From Cephalotrichum gorgonifer (Eukaryota > Ascomycota > Sordariomycetes > Microascales > Microascaceae): a stretch of DNA of 64,000 nucleotides. A program made the translations under genes and the position numbers. This document shows, in pieces, positions 42,396 through 53,920 of the stretch. Each line of letters begins with the position of its first letter. Position 1 is the stretch's first letter. The stretch covers positions 434,001 through 498,000 of the forward strand of contig ONZQ02000015.1 in assembly GCA_900312665.1 (NCBI GenBank), in the 5' to 3' direction. The notes below the pieces were generated by a model, which saw only the letters and a list, made by a program, of their open reading frames with translations, was not told where the DNA came from and ran no database searches.

Positions 42396-43658
42396 TCACA
42401 TATACTTCTCCATAATCACTTTCAAATTCTCCAAGTCCAGCGCCTCTACCGTGTTCCCGTTGAACCCCGTCATCGTCTCTGCCATGCACAGCGCATTATA
42501 GATGGCCTCCTCTGTAGCGTCCGCCGCCGCCTCTATCAGAGCGTTCATGGTATTATCGTCCGTAACCTCCACACTCAGCGCCGCCGCCTTGAAAACGTCG
42601 ACGGGCGGGCTCCCGGCGTGGCCCGACTGGACGGGGACCTCGTTTGCCGTGGAGAAGGCGAGGAAGACGTCGCCGGACGGGTTGTGTCCGTACCCGCCCA
42701 CGCGGGCCAGGCCCAGGGTCGCGCGCTTCGCGAGACGCTGGAGCTGCAGCGGATGGAGCGGCGCGTCCGTCGCGATGATGATGATTATGCTCCCGTCCTT
42801 CTTGTCCTTGGCCTTCTCGCCTTCTTCCCATTGCCGCACGCGCTCGACCTCCTCGCGTTCTCCGGAGACGGCGGCGGCTGCAGCGGCCTTTTCTCTCTGC
42901 TCGGCGATTATGCGGCCGACGGGCGCCCCGGAGATGCGCAGGTGCTTCAGTCGGCCGTAGTTCGTCTGTACCAGAGCGGCCACGGTGTAGCTCCGCTCCT
43001 CGGGCTCCCCGTCCCCGTCCCCGACAGTGAGGCCGAGACCGGACACAACGCGGCTGCTCGTGCCCGTGCCGCCCTTGTGGCCCTGGCACATCATCGCCGT
43101 GCCCCCGCCCGTGTTTCCCTCGGCGATGGGTCCGCCAGTGGCGTTCGAGATTCCCTCGACTATGTGCTCCGGCTTCACGGCGAAGACGCTCAGATCGTTC
43201 AGGTGTCCGTCAAAGGTCTCGGCGACGACGGGGAGGAGGAACCAGTCAACGCCAACCTTGGGGTCGTTGTGATGCTTGATAGCGTACTCGTAGATGCCCT
43301 GGTATGCGGCGCCGACGGCGAAGCTGTTGGTGATGACGATGGGGGAGTGGAGCAGGCCCGTCTCGGCGATCCAGTGGCTGCCCGTCATCTCGCCGGAGCC
43401 GTTGAAGCGGAAGATGCCAGAATAACAGGCCTTCCTGAACCAGTCTTTGCGGGGGAGTATGGTAGTCACGCCCGTGTTGACGGCACCATCGTTCTGGTGG
43501 ATGGACTGCGTGTGGACGAGGACGCCGGGGACGTCCGTCAGAGCGTTGAGGGGACCAGTCGGGTGGGTGCCGAGATCGAGGCCCGGCAAGACGTCCCGGA
43601 TCCTGGCGCGGGGCGCCGAGGACCCCTTCCTGACGGGGAGTGTGGTTAGAGTAGCCAT
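42396..43658 (-). CDS. DmpA-type aminopeptidase / L-aminopeptidase-D-esterase (peptidase S58)
   Basis: Intronless, 420 residues. It begins with the family block RIRDVLPGLDLGTHPTGPLNALTDVPGV, read here in two parts (RIRDVLPGL, then PTGPLNALTDVPGVLVH). Central landmarks are EGNTGGGTAMMC and KGGTGTSSRV, the latter containing the autoprocessing site and nucleophilic serine expected in GTSSR. S58 enzymes cleave themselves into two chains and release N-terminal amino acids from small peptides, amides or esters. No signal peptide is visible, so it is probably intracellular. Near residue 285 there is an insertion rich in Glu, Lys and Asp (REEVERVRQWEEGEKAKDKK), which is probably a surface loop. The ATG at 43658 gives the usual start. 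Confidence 0.9.
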   Translation of the reverse strand: MATLTTLPVRKGSSAPRARIRDVLPGLDLGTHPTGPLNALTDVPGVLVHTQSIHQNDGAVNTGVTTILPRKDWFRKACYSGIFRFNGSGEMTGSHWIAETGLLHSPIVITNSFAVGAAYQGIYEYAIKHHNDPKVGVDWFLLPVVAETFDGHLNDLSVFAVKPEHIVEGISNATGGPIAEGNTGGGTAMMCQGHKGGTGTSSRVVSGLGLTVGDGDGEPEERSYTVAALVQTNYGRLKHLRISGAPVGRIIAEQREKAAAAAAVSGEREEVERVRQWEEGEKAKDKKDGSIIIIIATDAPLHPLQLQRLAKRATLGLARVGGYGHNPSGDVFLAFSTANEVPVQSGHAGSPPVDVFKAAALSVEVTDDNTMNALIEAAADATEEAIYNALCMAETMTGFNGNTVEALDLENLKVIMEKYM

Positions 43659-45043
43659 TTAGTGGTATCGGCGAGTTTGGTATCTCGAGTAAACTGGAGA
43701 GCTATGACATATGACACCAAAATGAGTTGGATATGGTAGAATCGGTTTTGATGTACAGAAGTAGCGCTTATATACTCAACCAACTGCCATTTGAACAGTC
43801 TTAAGAGGGGACCTTTTCATTTCGCTGCCTGAAGTTGCAAAAGTCCCTTACTAGCCGGAGAACTCCACCCGGGTGCTATGGCATGCTCTTAGCTTAGAGA
43901 CGGGGTGGTTTGACAATGAATTAAGACTCGTCGTCGGTGTTCATGATAGGTCGCCGAGGTGGGATGATGCCCATACTAGCCCTTTCTTTGGCAGGTGGTT
44001 CCACTTGCTACAGCAAAATCACCCAGCAATTAGGAACTACGAAAAATACTAGTAGTATGTATGTTTGATGATGGTTGATGACGTTGGATGAGTCCGCATG
44101 ACACTACAATCTACATGGCCCCTGCCCCACTCTGATGGAGCACAAGCACCTCAGCTGTACGAACCTTAGTAAGACAGTAGGAGTACGGAGTACAGGTGCG
44201 GGAATACAGGTGCGAGCACAAGCAAGTACTTGTATCATCTACTTGCAGGACTAGTCTCACGACTGAACTTCGACACAAACACAATCACAAGGTTATTTAA
44301 AGTATTTGATGCAGGGTAGCGCCCGCGTCCAAGACATGCCGGGGTGTACAACATGCACAGTTCGAACATTACTTAATCGCCCAAGTATACGAGTACGAAT
44401 GCGAGTACGAGGGACCCTTCTATCCTTGAATAGGATTTCAGCGAGGATACGAATTACTTAATAAATAGTATGCAAAAACCATGCGGTGATTAGGTGCTCC
44501 GCCACTGCACACCGCTGGAGGCCCGGCAGTCGCAGAGTACAAGTACAGGTACTTTATTGGAGGTGACATTCTCCAAATCACACCATTCACTTCCTGCCCA
44601 CATGAGCTTATCTACCCCGCACCAGAGCTTCCCAAGCCCAAGATTCCAAGGAAGCTCGACAAACCTTGTGTCCCCACCTTGAACTATGGAGCCAATCTCA
44701 GCGCTCGAGGGTGCCATGTAACCCGCGCCATGGCACACCGACCAAACCGCCGGCCCATGCATGTGCTCATACCCGCCTCCATCCTCCCTGGTTCTCGCAC
44801 GTGTATGTGGTACATGGTACCCTGCGCTCCTCCCTTCCCCCCTGTCCCTCCGCCCCACTAACGGCTCATGACTGCCCCAGCCTCGCACCCGGAGGGTCTA
44901 CTTGAAAGCTTGTTTCTGGCTTTCCTCCTGCGTGTCCCCATTTCTTTTTCTTTCCTCCTCCAGAACCACTCCACTGGTTCGCCGTCTATCGGCTTTCCCT
45001 CACGACACCCGCTAGTACCCCGACCTTATAACTCCGCGGCGCC
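43659..45043. other. long divergent intergenic region with GTAC-rich patches
   Basis: No gene is supported. At about 44160-44240 and 44380-44410 the sequence is rich in GAGTACG and ACAGGTGCG units. The last 200 bases are CT-rich and lead into the antiporter start; TTATAA is present near 45025. Confidence 0.5.
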
Positions 45044-48025
45044 ATGTCGACAACAACCGAGATCCTGTCGACGCTGACGACCACGGCGGCGGCGGCGGCG
45101 GCGTCGACCACTGCTGCTCATCGCGCCCCGCCCCAGGGAGGCGTAATTGAGGGCTCCAATCCTTCGGTGTACAACCCCAAGGAGCCCATCGTCATCTTCA
45201 TCATCCAGGTGAGTCCTACCCTCCCCTCCTACCTCAGGCTACGGCCCACTCTGCGATATATCCCCAGAACTTCATGACTGACCGGAACAACACCCGGAAC
45301 GCAGGCCGGTCTTATCCTCATCGTCTGCCATATTCTCCACTGGCCCCTCTCCAAGATCCGCCAGCCTCGCGTCATTGCAGAGGTGATCGGTGGCATCATA
45401 CTCGGCCCCTCGGTCATGGGCCACATCCCCGGGTTCCGAGCTGCCATCTTCCCCGCCGAGTCCATCCCGAACCTAAATCTCGTCGCCAACCTCGGCCTCG
45501 TGCTCTACCTCTTTCTCATAGGCTTGGAGACCGACGTCCGCTTCCTGCTCAGCAACTGGCGCGTCGCGACCTCCGTCGCCTTCGGCGGCCTCGCCATACC
45601 CTTTGGTCTAGGATGTGCGATTGCCTGGGGCCTGTATAATGAGTTCAGGAACGACGACGGTGTCTCGCATGTGGCCTTCCCTGTCTACATGCTCTTCGTT
45701 GGTGTTGCGATTGCCATCACTGTAAGGATGCGCCCTCCCCCTCCCCCGGGCCCCTTGACTTGCCTTGACGGGCTAGCCGACTAATTTTTCCCTGATAATA
45801 GGCCTTCCCCGTCTTGTGCCGTATCTTGACAGAGCTGAAGTTACTCGACACGCCGGTAGGTGTTATCACGCTCGCTGCGGGTGTAGCAAATGACGTCGTG
45901 GGTAAGTACCTACTCATTTGTTCCTATTATGCCTTGGCAAAACACGTCGACCGATGCTCATACGTCCCACGTTGCTAGGCTGGGTACTGCTCGCTCTCTG
46001 CGTCGCCCTCGTAAACGCCGGAAGTGGCCTCAGCGCACTGTGGATCCTCCTTGCCTGTGTTGGTTACATGCTCTTCCTCCTCTTCGCCGTCAAGCCTGCC
46101 CTGAACTGGCTCTTCAAACGGTCGGGCAGCCTCGAGAATGGGCCCTCGCAGAGCATGATGGCCCTGATCCTGCTCGTCGCGCTGGCGTCGGCCTTCTTCA
46201 CCGCCATCATCGGCGTCCACGCCATTTTCGGAGGCTTCATGGTCGGCCTCATCCTCCCCCGCGAGCGCAGATTCAACATTATCATTATCGAGAAGCTGGA
46301 GGATCTTATCTCCGCCCTGTTCCTGCCTCTCTACTTCACCCTCTCCGGTCTCAACACCGATCTTGGTCTCCTCGACACGGGCATTGCGTGGGCCTACGTC
46401 TTCGCTGTGACATTCGTGGCTTTCTTCGCCAAGTTCTTCAGCGCGTCGGGAGCCGCGAGGTTGAATGGCCTAGTCTGGAGGGAGTCGTTCTCCATCGGTG
46501 TCCTAATGGCCTGTAAGGGCTTGGTCGAGTTGATTGTGCTTGTGAGTTTGTCTGTCCCTGTGTCCCCCCCCCCCCAGTTTTCTAAGGCTGGGGTGAGGGT
46601 TCTGAGGATGTATTGAACACATCGACTAACCAGATTCCCACCTCCAAGAATATCGGTTTGAATGCGGATATTATTAGCCAGAGGACATTCACCATCTTCG
46701 TCGTCATGGCTCTGATTACGACCTTCCTGTCCACGCCCCTCGCGTCCTTCCTTTACCCTCCTTGGTACCAGAAGAAGATCGCAGCGTGGAAGCGAGGCGA
46801 GATTGACTGGGAAACCGGCGAGCCTATCCAGAGCTCCGACGGGAGCGACGGCAGTGCGGCCGACGGGTCCAGGAAGGTGGCCGTGGACAATGTCCAGCGC
46901 CTCCTGGTCTACCTTCGCCTCGACAACCTACCCGCGGTCCTCGGTCTCATTTCTCTGTTCGGGAACCCAAGTTGGGAGGGGAGCCCCCCTGCCGAAACCA
47001 CAAAGGCTGAGGAGTCAGGGTCTGCGAACGCTACCGAGGCGCCTGAGAGGGCACCGAAGCGTCCTGTTCGTGCCCACGGCATGCGCCTCGTGCAGCTCAC
47101 CGATCGTGACTCTTCATTCATGACGGTTGCCCAAGTCAACGAGTTTAGCAGCCACGATCCCGTCGTCAACACCTTCTGCACCGTCGGCCAGCTCCACCAC
47201 CTCGCCGTGTCCGGAGAGGTCGCCATCATGCCCGAGGCCCGGTTCGCCGAGGCCCTGCTGGCGAAGTCGCCTAACGCCGCGTCGGATCTCCTGCTGGTGC
47301 CCTGGAGCGAGACCGGAAACATCGGCGACTCCCAGATCCTGGCCTCCTCTACGGCCACGGATAAGCTCACAGTATCCTACGCCGGCTTCGTGAAGTCGAT
47401 GCTGCAGTCCGGGGAGCAGAACATCGCCGTCTTCTTCACGAAGAGCGACGACGCGCCCTCCCCCTCGGCCGAACACCAGTCCCTGGAGCGGGCCAAGCTG
47501 TCGAGGGCCTACTCCTTCAGCGCCGCGGCCCACGAGCTGCCCGCCCTCCCGCCGGCGAACCGGTCGTGTCACATCTTCCTCGCCTACCTTGGCGGAGGTG
47601 GCGACGACAGGCTCGCGCTCGCGCTCGTCCTGCAGCTCTGCGAGAGGGCCGAGGTGACGGCGACCATCGTCAAGGTGTCCGCGCACGTCGACGGGGCCTC
47701 AGACGACGACGAGTACTTCAATGCCGTCCTGAACCAGGTCCCGTCCGAGGTCTTGGCTCGGATCAAGACGGAGACCATCGCGGGGAGGAGCAGCGTCGAG
47801 GATATCCTCACCTCCGCGGCGGCGGATCTTGACGCGTTGCCCAGGGACACGGGACGGAGGGATATCGTTGTCGTGGGACGGCATAACGGAGCGAGGGTCG
47901 AGATTGGGAAGCTCAAGCCCATCGGGGAGGTGGGTGACTCTCTCGGTGTTGTCGGGGCGCAGATTGTCGCCGGTGGCATCAAGGGCGATCTGTTGGTCAT
48001 CCAGGCGAGGCAGGCCGCGAATTAG
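45044..48025 (+). CDS. K+/H+ antiporter, Kha1-like (CPA2 family)
   Basis: Five exons: 45044-45208, 45305-45721, 45802-45901, 45979-46541 and 46649-48025. The introns are 96, 80, 77 and 107 bases, and the frame closes to 873 residues. The N-terminal 460 residues form the membrane domain of the CPA2 cation/proton antiporters, with about 11-12 hydrophobic segments: VIGGIILGPSVMGHIPGF, LGLVLYLFLIGLETD, GVANDVVGW and AIFGGFMVGLILPRE. The aspartates in LIGLETD and VANDVV are those conserved in the family. The C-terminal part is soluble, with two universal-stress-like halves (HGMRLVQLTDRDSSFM and RSCHIFLAYLGGGGDDRLAL). In yeast the homologue acts in Golgi membranes in K+ and pH balance. Intron 4 contains a poly-C run at 46564. 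Confidence 0.93.
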
Positions 48026-48351
48026 GGCTGTTTCTTGTCACGACTTCCATCCCTATCATCTTCTTAGATTCCGAGTCATTTCTCGAGAGGGAGGAAGGGG
48101 AAAGAGGGACCAGATTATCCAGCATATTGTGGAATTTGGTGCGAAGTGACGGAGCGATTCGTTGGTTGGTATGCTCTCATGAAGTGATATCCAAGATAGC
48201 GCGCATTGAATCATTGAGACTATGAGCATCATCGCACCTTCGGAGAGCATTCTTTGGGTACTAGAGGTGACAGTAGGACTGACATCACTCCTTTCCTTCG
48301 ATGCAAGAGAGGGTAGATGAGGACTCTGTAGCGTGGAGTGACCAATCAACA
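48026..48351. other. intergenic spacer
   Basis: Spacer between the antiporter stop and tRNA-Asp. Nothing else is supported. Confidence 0.5.
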
Positions 48352-48440
48352 TCTTTCTTGGTCTAGTGGTAAGGATACCTGCCTGTCAAAAAGACAGTGC
48401 GAGTTCGCAGGTGGCCGGGGTTCGATTCCCCGAGAGAGAG
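48352..48440 (+). tRNA. tRNA-Asp (anticodon GTC) with a 17-base intron
   Basis: The acceptor stem TCTTTCT pairs with AGAGAGA. The anticodon stem is CCTGC (48378-48382) with GCAGG (48407-48411), the anticodon GTC is at 48385-48387, and the T arm is CGGGG/CCCCG around TTCGATT. Between A37 and C38 sits an intron of 17 bases at 48389-48405, the canonical place for nuclear tRNA introns. The mature tRNA would be 72 bases before CCA addition. Confidence 0.92.
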
Positions 48441-48450
48441 TCCGTATTAC

Positions 48451-48455
48451 TTTTT
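48451..48455 (+). terminator. RNA polymerase III terminator (T run)
   Basis: Five T begin ten bases after the tRNA-Asp end, the usual RNA polymerase III stop signal. Confidence 0.6.
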
Positions 48456-48626
48456 AGTCCAGCTTCTTTTTTGTTCGCATATTGTCCCAAAGTCTCTTTC
48501 GTCTTTAATCTAGCAATGGTTGCAATACGATTTGCACTCTGTTTTATTGTATTATATTTTTCTAATAGAAGATGAAGCTAAGGACCGACAAAAGCTCATA
48601 TCAACCACCCCGTACCCAAGCAATCT

Positions 48627-49643
48627 TTACAAGTCATCCTCGACACCGACGAACCTGCACGAGTCCTTCCACAGCGTCTTCGCGGCGTCCTCATCGTACG
48701 CCCAGGCCGCGTACCCCTCGTCTGCAAAGGAGATGGGCGAGTTATTCGGGTCCATGGGGCCCATCTCCACGCAGTTCGAGAGGTACCTGCCGCCCCTGCC
48801 TTCCCACTCCTTGCTCACGGCGGCGTACACCGATGTCGCGGCCCCCTGAGCCGCGCTCCTCCACGCTTCCGGGGACTCGTCCCACGAAGCCATGGTAGCC
48901 GGGTCCACATGCACCTGCAGCCCCGACTTGATCCCCCCGGGGTGTAGCGACAGCCCGTGCAGACCCTTCGCGCCGTAGCGCCTCTCGATCTCGTTGGCCA
49001 TGAAGATGTTCGCCGTCTTGGCCTGTCCGTACGCGCGCCAGGGCTCGTACGGCGTCTTCTCGAAGTTGTAGTCCCCGTCCGGCACGAGCGGGCCCACGCG
49101 GTGGCCGATGGACGAGACGGTCACGACGCGGGAGTTGAACTCGGGGGTCGAGCCCGCCAGGAGGGCCTCGCGGAGGAGGGAGAAGAGGAGGAAGTGGCCG
49201 ACGTGGCAGGTGCCGAACTGCGTCTCAAAGCCGTCCGAGGTGCGGCCCTCGGGCGTGGCCATGACGCCTGCGTTGCAGATGAGGATGTTCAGCGACGGGG
49301 TCTGAGAGAGGAGGGAGGCCGCCGCGGCGCGCACGGAGGCGAGGGAGTCCAAGGACATCTCCAAGACGTGGATCGGCGCCTCGTTGGAGGGGTCCGAGGC
49401 GAGGATGTCGGCCTTGGCGGCCTCGCCCTTGGCAACAGTGCGGGCGCCGAGGAAGACGGTCGCGCCGGCCGCGTGCAGGGCCCGCACGGTTTCGATGCCG
49501 ATTCCGGCGTTACCGCCGGTTACGAGGGCCGTCTTTCCCGTGAGCTTGCCGACGAGGCCCTCATCGCGGATGATGTCGAGGGCGGTGGGCCGGGCGTCGC
49601 CGGGGTGGGTGGGGTTCGCATAGACGTCGGCGTAGCGGGACAT
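48627..49643 (-). CDS. short-chain dehydrogenase/reductase (retinol-dehydrogenase/WWOX-like)
   Basis: Intronless, 338 residues. The Rossmann motif TGGNAGIG lies near residue 42, followed by the NAGVM motif near 125 and a serine in VVTVSSIGHR. The catalytic YxxxK is YGQAK near 210, and LHPGGIKSGL follows. This is the classical/extended group of SDRs resembling retinol dehydrogenase and WW-domain oxidoreductase; NADP(H) use is likely because of the arginine after the second strand (LGAR). The substrate is unknown. Many fungal copies belong to secondary metabolism, but no such neighbours are present here. The frame is intact. Confidence 0.9.
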   Translation of the reverse strand: MSRYADVYANPTHPGDARPTALDIIRDEGLVGKLTGKTALVTGGNAGIGIETVRALHAAGATVFLGARTVAKGEAAKADILASDPSNEAPIHVLEMSLDSLASVRAAAASLLSQTPSLNILICNAGVMATPEGRTSDGFETQFGTCHVGHFLLFSLLREALLAGSTPEFNSRVVTVSSIGHRVGPLVPDGDYNFEKTPYEPWRAYGQAKTANIFMANEIERRYGAKGLHGLSLHPGGIKSGLQVHVDPATMASWDESPEAWRSAAQGAATSVYAAVSKEWEGRGGRYLSNCVEMGPMDPNNSPISFADEGYAAWAYDEDAAKTLWKDSCRFVGVEDDL

Positions 49644-50521
49644 TGTGTTGTAGAGTGAAGTTTAGAGTTCGTTGTTGAGTCAAGTATCTGAGTGGTATCC
49701 GTGTGAGTAGTATGTAATGAGGTAGTGTGAAATGGGGTTTGACCTTGTCAAGAGTGGTTGGGTTTAAGCCTGTTTTGTTACTGAGGTTGATGTGATGTGT
49801 GTTCAGCTTCTTTCACTTCAATCTCCCGGCGAGGAGACGGCCAACCTTTTATACTTGGGGAAACATGGCGATTGCCCCTATGGAAGGCCCGCCATGACAC
49901 TAGAACCCGTAGGATCGCTATTACTTACGCCCGTATGTTTCGCGATTCTCCGTTCCAAACTCCGACGCTCAACAGTGGTAACTATTATGAGCCTTGGTGG
50001 GGCGTCGGCGCGGCGATTTGCCTAAAACGGATAAACGCCGATGGAGTTAAGGTAAAGGATGCCTATGTCCAGCCGAATTTATGTGGGATTACTAATTTCA
50101 GCATAGCTTCTGACGGAGTTAAGGGCAAAACGTCGGCGGCCTTCCTGCAACCGGCTGACCTTCCTGCAGCTGGCTGACACTAGTTACTCGTTGTGTCCGA
50201 TAAATTAAGTACGAGTCGGGAGATAAACTCGCCGACTCCTTCCCATCCACGTTACCAGTTCCCACCCTTTTTGGTTACACAGCAGATTTCAAAGCGTTTC
50301 TGGTTTGCACATTACCTTACGATGGGTGTACTTCACAAAGGTGTTAGATGATCCCCCGGGTAATTAATTGAGTTACCAAGAACGTTGATGGGTGTGTCTA
50401 CGGTGGTACTTGCGCACCCGATTCTTCTAGTTTTGAAAGCAATATGACATTGGAGATAGGAAACTCTAACACTATCTCTTCCTTTTCAGTAACTACTCTC
50501 TCCAATGGGCTCCGCGAGGAG
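49644..50521. other. intergenic region
   Basis: No supported gene between the SDR promoter and the 3' end of the rhodopsin-like gene. Short frames at 49792-50177 lack motifs. Confidence 0.45.
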
Positions 50522-52175
50522 TCATACAGGCGACGTACAAGTTGAAGCCCTCTGGTTGCCACCCTTGCCACCGTCCGTCGAATACTCTCCCGTGAAGCCA
50601 GCCGTCTGGAGGATCTCCTCCGGCTCCACCACAATTGCCCTCTCCGAATCGTCGTCATTCCAGGAGCCCCTCACCCTTGAATTCGTCCCCTCCGCCGAGT
50701 TTCCCTCTACACCGCCGGGCTTCGGGGCCGTCATATCAATGCACTCTCCGCCGGGCTCCACGGGATCCCTCTTCGAGACAAAGCCGTAGCGACTACTACA
50801 GGCTCGGGAGGGGCCGGGTACGTCATTCTTTTTGGAGGCAGCCTTGCCGTAAGTGCCTTCACCGATGATTCGGGGTGCCATGTGGCGGAGGAACGCGCGG
50901 AGGGTGGGGACCGCGGCGCACATGATGCGGAGATTAGCCTCGATGAGGCTGTCTCGTGGTTAGATTTCTGAACGGGGAGAAGGGGGCCCAGCGGAATTAG
51001 GAGGGAGGCTTACATCCACATGCTGATGTAGCCAACATCCCAGGCCACGTCGTCAGTTGATCGCATACCCGGAACAAGGTGGAGACGGACGATAGAAGTG
51101 ACGACAGTCCTATTTCTCTCCGTCAACCCATTTCCTAAACACATTCCCACAAGGCGTAAGAGAGGCGATGCGCTTACATGGATCCAATGGTGAAGATGAC
51201 GAACAGCCCGATCTTTTGCTGCATCGGGACTTGTAATCTCACGAGGATTGGTAGGGGCAGCAGGAACAGCACGACATCTGAAGCTATGTTCGAGACGGCG
51301 GTCGCAAAGTACAAGTCTGCGCGGTTGAGGCAATGTCCCTCCGTGATGTAGATATCCCAGGCTTTGGGAATGGGATTGCACATGAATATGAGGGCGAGGG
51401 TTATGCCGATGGTATAGGCGGATACGACGGCGATGATGGACCACACGGTGAAGCGGAACCATTTATGGGGCGTGAGTCGGAGGTAGAAGATTAGGAGAGA
51501 AGTCTTCGCGAGGGAGCCGCAGAGCAGGAAGAGGACTGATGAGAGGAACATGTCCTGACAGCGATTAGGGTTAGTGGGGAGATGGGATTGGGGAGTTTGA
51601 GAGTTATGTGGAGGGGATAGTTACAAGTGTAAACCCCTCGTACTGGTGCATTGTCATCTCCCACCCGTGGGTTCCCCCGGCGCCGGCAACGAACATATCT
51701 GCAGGGAGAAGTGAGTATCGTAAGTGAGTCAGATCGATAAGGAGGTTGCCTCACGTAGTATCACACCCGTGCAAGCTATGCAGCAAGCCTATCCCCCACA
51801 TGTTATCAGGTAAGGACGATTGTCCGTGCAGAGCATCAAGAGATAGGGTGTAACACCCACGAAGCAGACTAGTAAGATGACTGTAACAATGCTTAGTTCA
51901 CCTAATGTGGGAGCGCGGCGAGATCGAAGAAAACAAGGAAACGATGGGGATCTCTGAAAGAACGGGGTGAGAGGCTCACCATCGTCAGCCTCGAGGCCGC
52001 GGCCGAGGTACATTTTCGTGTACATCCTCTGCCACATGAGCAATAGGCCGAAAGTCATGCCGAAGCCTGCGATGTAGTAGCTATCCGGCATTGCCTTGCG
52101 CTGGGGGTTGTCAAAGTCCACGACATAGCCGGCCGGGGGCTCAAGCGGGGTCTCGACGCCGTGTACCACGGGCAT
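50522..52175 (-). CDS. fungal rhodopsin-like integral membrane protein, seven exons
   Basis: Exons 52175-51980, 51880-51861, 51788-51755, 51698-51625, 51554-51178, 51109-51014 and 50948-50522; introns of 99, 72, 56, 70, 68 and 65 bases. All phases fit, and the total is 1224 bases or 407 residues. Membrane segments include FGMTFGLLLMW, VILLVCF-ACCIACTGVIL, SVLFLLCGSLAKTSLLIFYL, FTVWSIIAVVSAYTIGI, AVSNIASDVVLFLLPLPIL and IGLFVIFTIGSM. The segment LAKTSLLIFYLRL and the CNPIPKAWD loop are typical of the fungal rhodopsin-like domain shared by SAT5- and PTH11-like proteins. The C-terminal 110 residues form a hydrophilic tail (SNCV-free, Asp/Glu-rich). The function is unknown; PTH11-like members act in surface sensing. 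Exon 2 is only 20 bases, so that junction is the least certain. Confidence 0.8.
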
Positions 52176-53920
52176 ATTGTCGACCCCGTAGAACGTATGG
52201 AAGGGGGAGGGCTGGGCCGAGTTCTTGGGTGCGGGGAGGAGTGTTGAGGAGATTGTGTAGTGCCAAGATTCCACTTTCAGGAGTCGAGTCCCACTCGATG
52301 AAAGGGCTAGAAGGAAGAAAACAAGTGCCAATCGGAAGGGAGCGAGGGAGCGAGGTGCATGGTTAAGAACATGGGGAATTGTGGCTCTAATCCTCTTCCG
52401 GGGATATGTAAAAAGCAGCGAGTAGGATACGTTAGCCCTAGTCGCGATTCGGGTGTGGCGGGCTATGAGGATTATGCAGGGCGAGGTCATGCTCGGGTCC
52501 TCGACAATTTACTGAGTAATACATCGGACGATTCATGGACGAACGTAGTAAACAGACACTCTTGCTGCCCAGTATGGGGCATGTAGTCCATGCCCCAGCT
52601 CCGGCTACGGTCGGGTTGAGAAAACAGGGAAATAAGGTTTCTTTCTATGTGATAATAACATCGCCCACCACATGTAGCCTAGGTAAAAACCCAGAACTGG
52701 CAGATTGTGGAATCCATTCCCTTCGCCACTACCACAGAGCTACCGGATTCGGAGCTGGAGGCCGGGGGGGCAGGTGCGGCTGGATTTAGGGGCAGTCCGG
52801 GGTCCATACAAAGTACACCCGACTTATCCTTTCTTGTAAGATGAGAGAGAGTTTTGTTTGGCCGGCTGAGCAGGTTGCGGGTAGAAGAAGAAATGTCTGA
52901 GACGGTCTCTCGGTGAGACGAGGTCTCGGGAAGCGAAGGGACCAGAGGCATGGAGCTTTGACGAAGAGGAATGATGAGTACGAGAATTTGTCTGCCAAAA
53001 TTACCCTGTCCTGTCACTGGCTTCGCCTGAGACATTTCAAGATTACTCTAGCGAACAAATAGCCGTTTTTTTGTCTTTCCTCCATGCACCCTTCGGCAAC
53101 AGCTCCCAAATCCTTGCTTTTTTAGGATTTATGTGATCCCGACCGCCGTCACAAAGGAAGAGCCAATCGGATGCTTGCCTATTGATCAGAAACTGCAGGT
53201 ATCTGGCTTGCTTTTTCTTTGGAGAGCGGTGGGTAGGCTCATTTAAAATTGCGTATAAGTACTACGGACAAGTAACGTGTGCCGGGGTTGACGGGGAAGC
53301 TGAGCCTCGACTCCGTTCTGATGGTAATATTACCTCGAACCTGAAGGCGACAATCTCACTACATTTGCGAGATGCATTTGTGAGATGTGACCTGGAGAGT
53401 AGTCAATTCTTCCTCTAACACACTAATGATTCTATATTGATCTTTGCACATGTTTCGTCAAAACCATAACTCTCCCAGCCATGTGGCCCGCACTCCGTCC
53501 TCCATTCTCAGCTGCCCCTTCGCTTCCAGACACCATGAAGAGCTCCAACATCAGAAATAACTCTCGGTTCCAAGTCCATCCCAATCACTTTTCATCGCGA
53601 GTGTGCAGAGAAAGCCCCACAGCGACCCTAAACGCCCGCAAGCACGGCAGCGTCACCCATCCTCCAGATGTTGTACACAACAGTGTTCTTGGTCACTGAG
53701 GTCCCGTCCACCTTGACTAAGAGTATCGTGCCATTCCCATGCCACATTCAATAAGGTGATATAGCCAGCCTATTGACAAACATTGATCGCTCTGTAGTTC
53801 TGCGCCGTTACCATTATTAACGCGTAATGTACGGGGTAAGACGCGGTGTAGTCTGGCAATGCAGGCTAACACGGAACACGGAGTTCCTGGTTCAAAAGCT
53901 TATTTCAGTAGTACCGTCTA
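52176..53920. other. long intergenic region
   Basis: No supported gene in about 1.7 kb. A 118-codon minus frame (52679-53035) is Ser/Pro-rich, lacks motifs and is not called. Otherwise only short random frames. Confidence 0.45.

Noticed and set aside
42249..43649. 466-codon plus-strand frame
   Set aside because: It is antisense to the S58 peptidase with clear family motifs; it arises from GC bias.
48957..49658. 233-codon plus-strand frame
   Set aside because: Antisense shadow of the SDR gene.
52679..53035. 118-codon minus-strand frame rich in Ser and Pro
   Set aside because: No motif, no neighbour support; could be real but cannot be supported.
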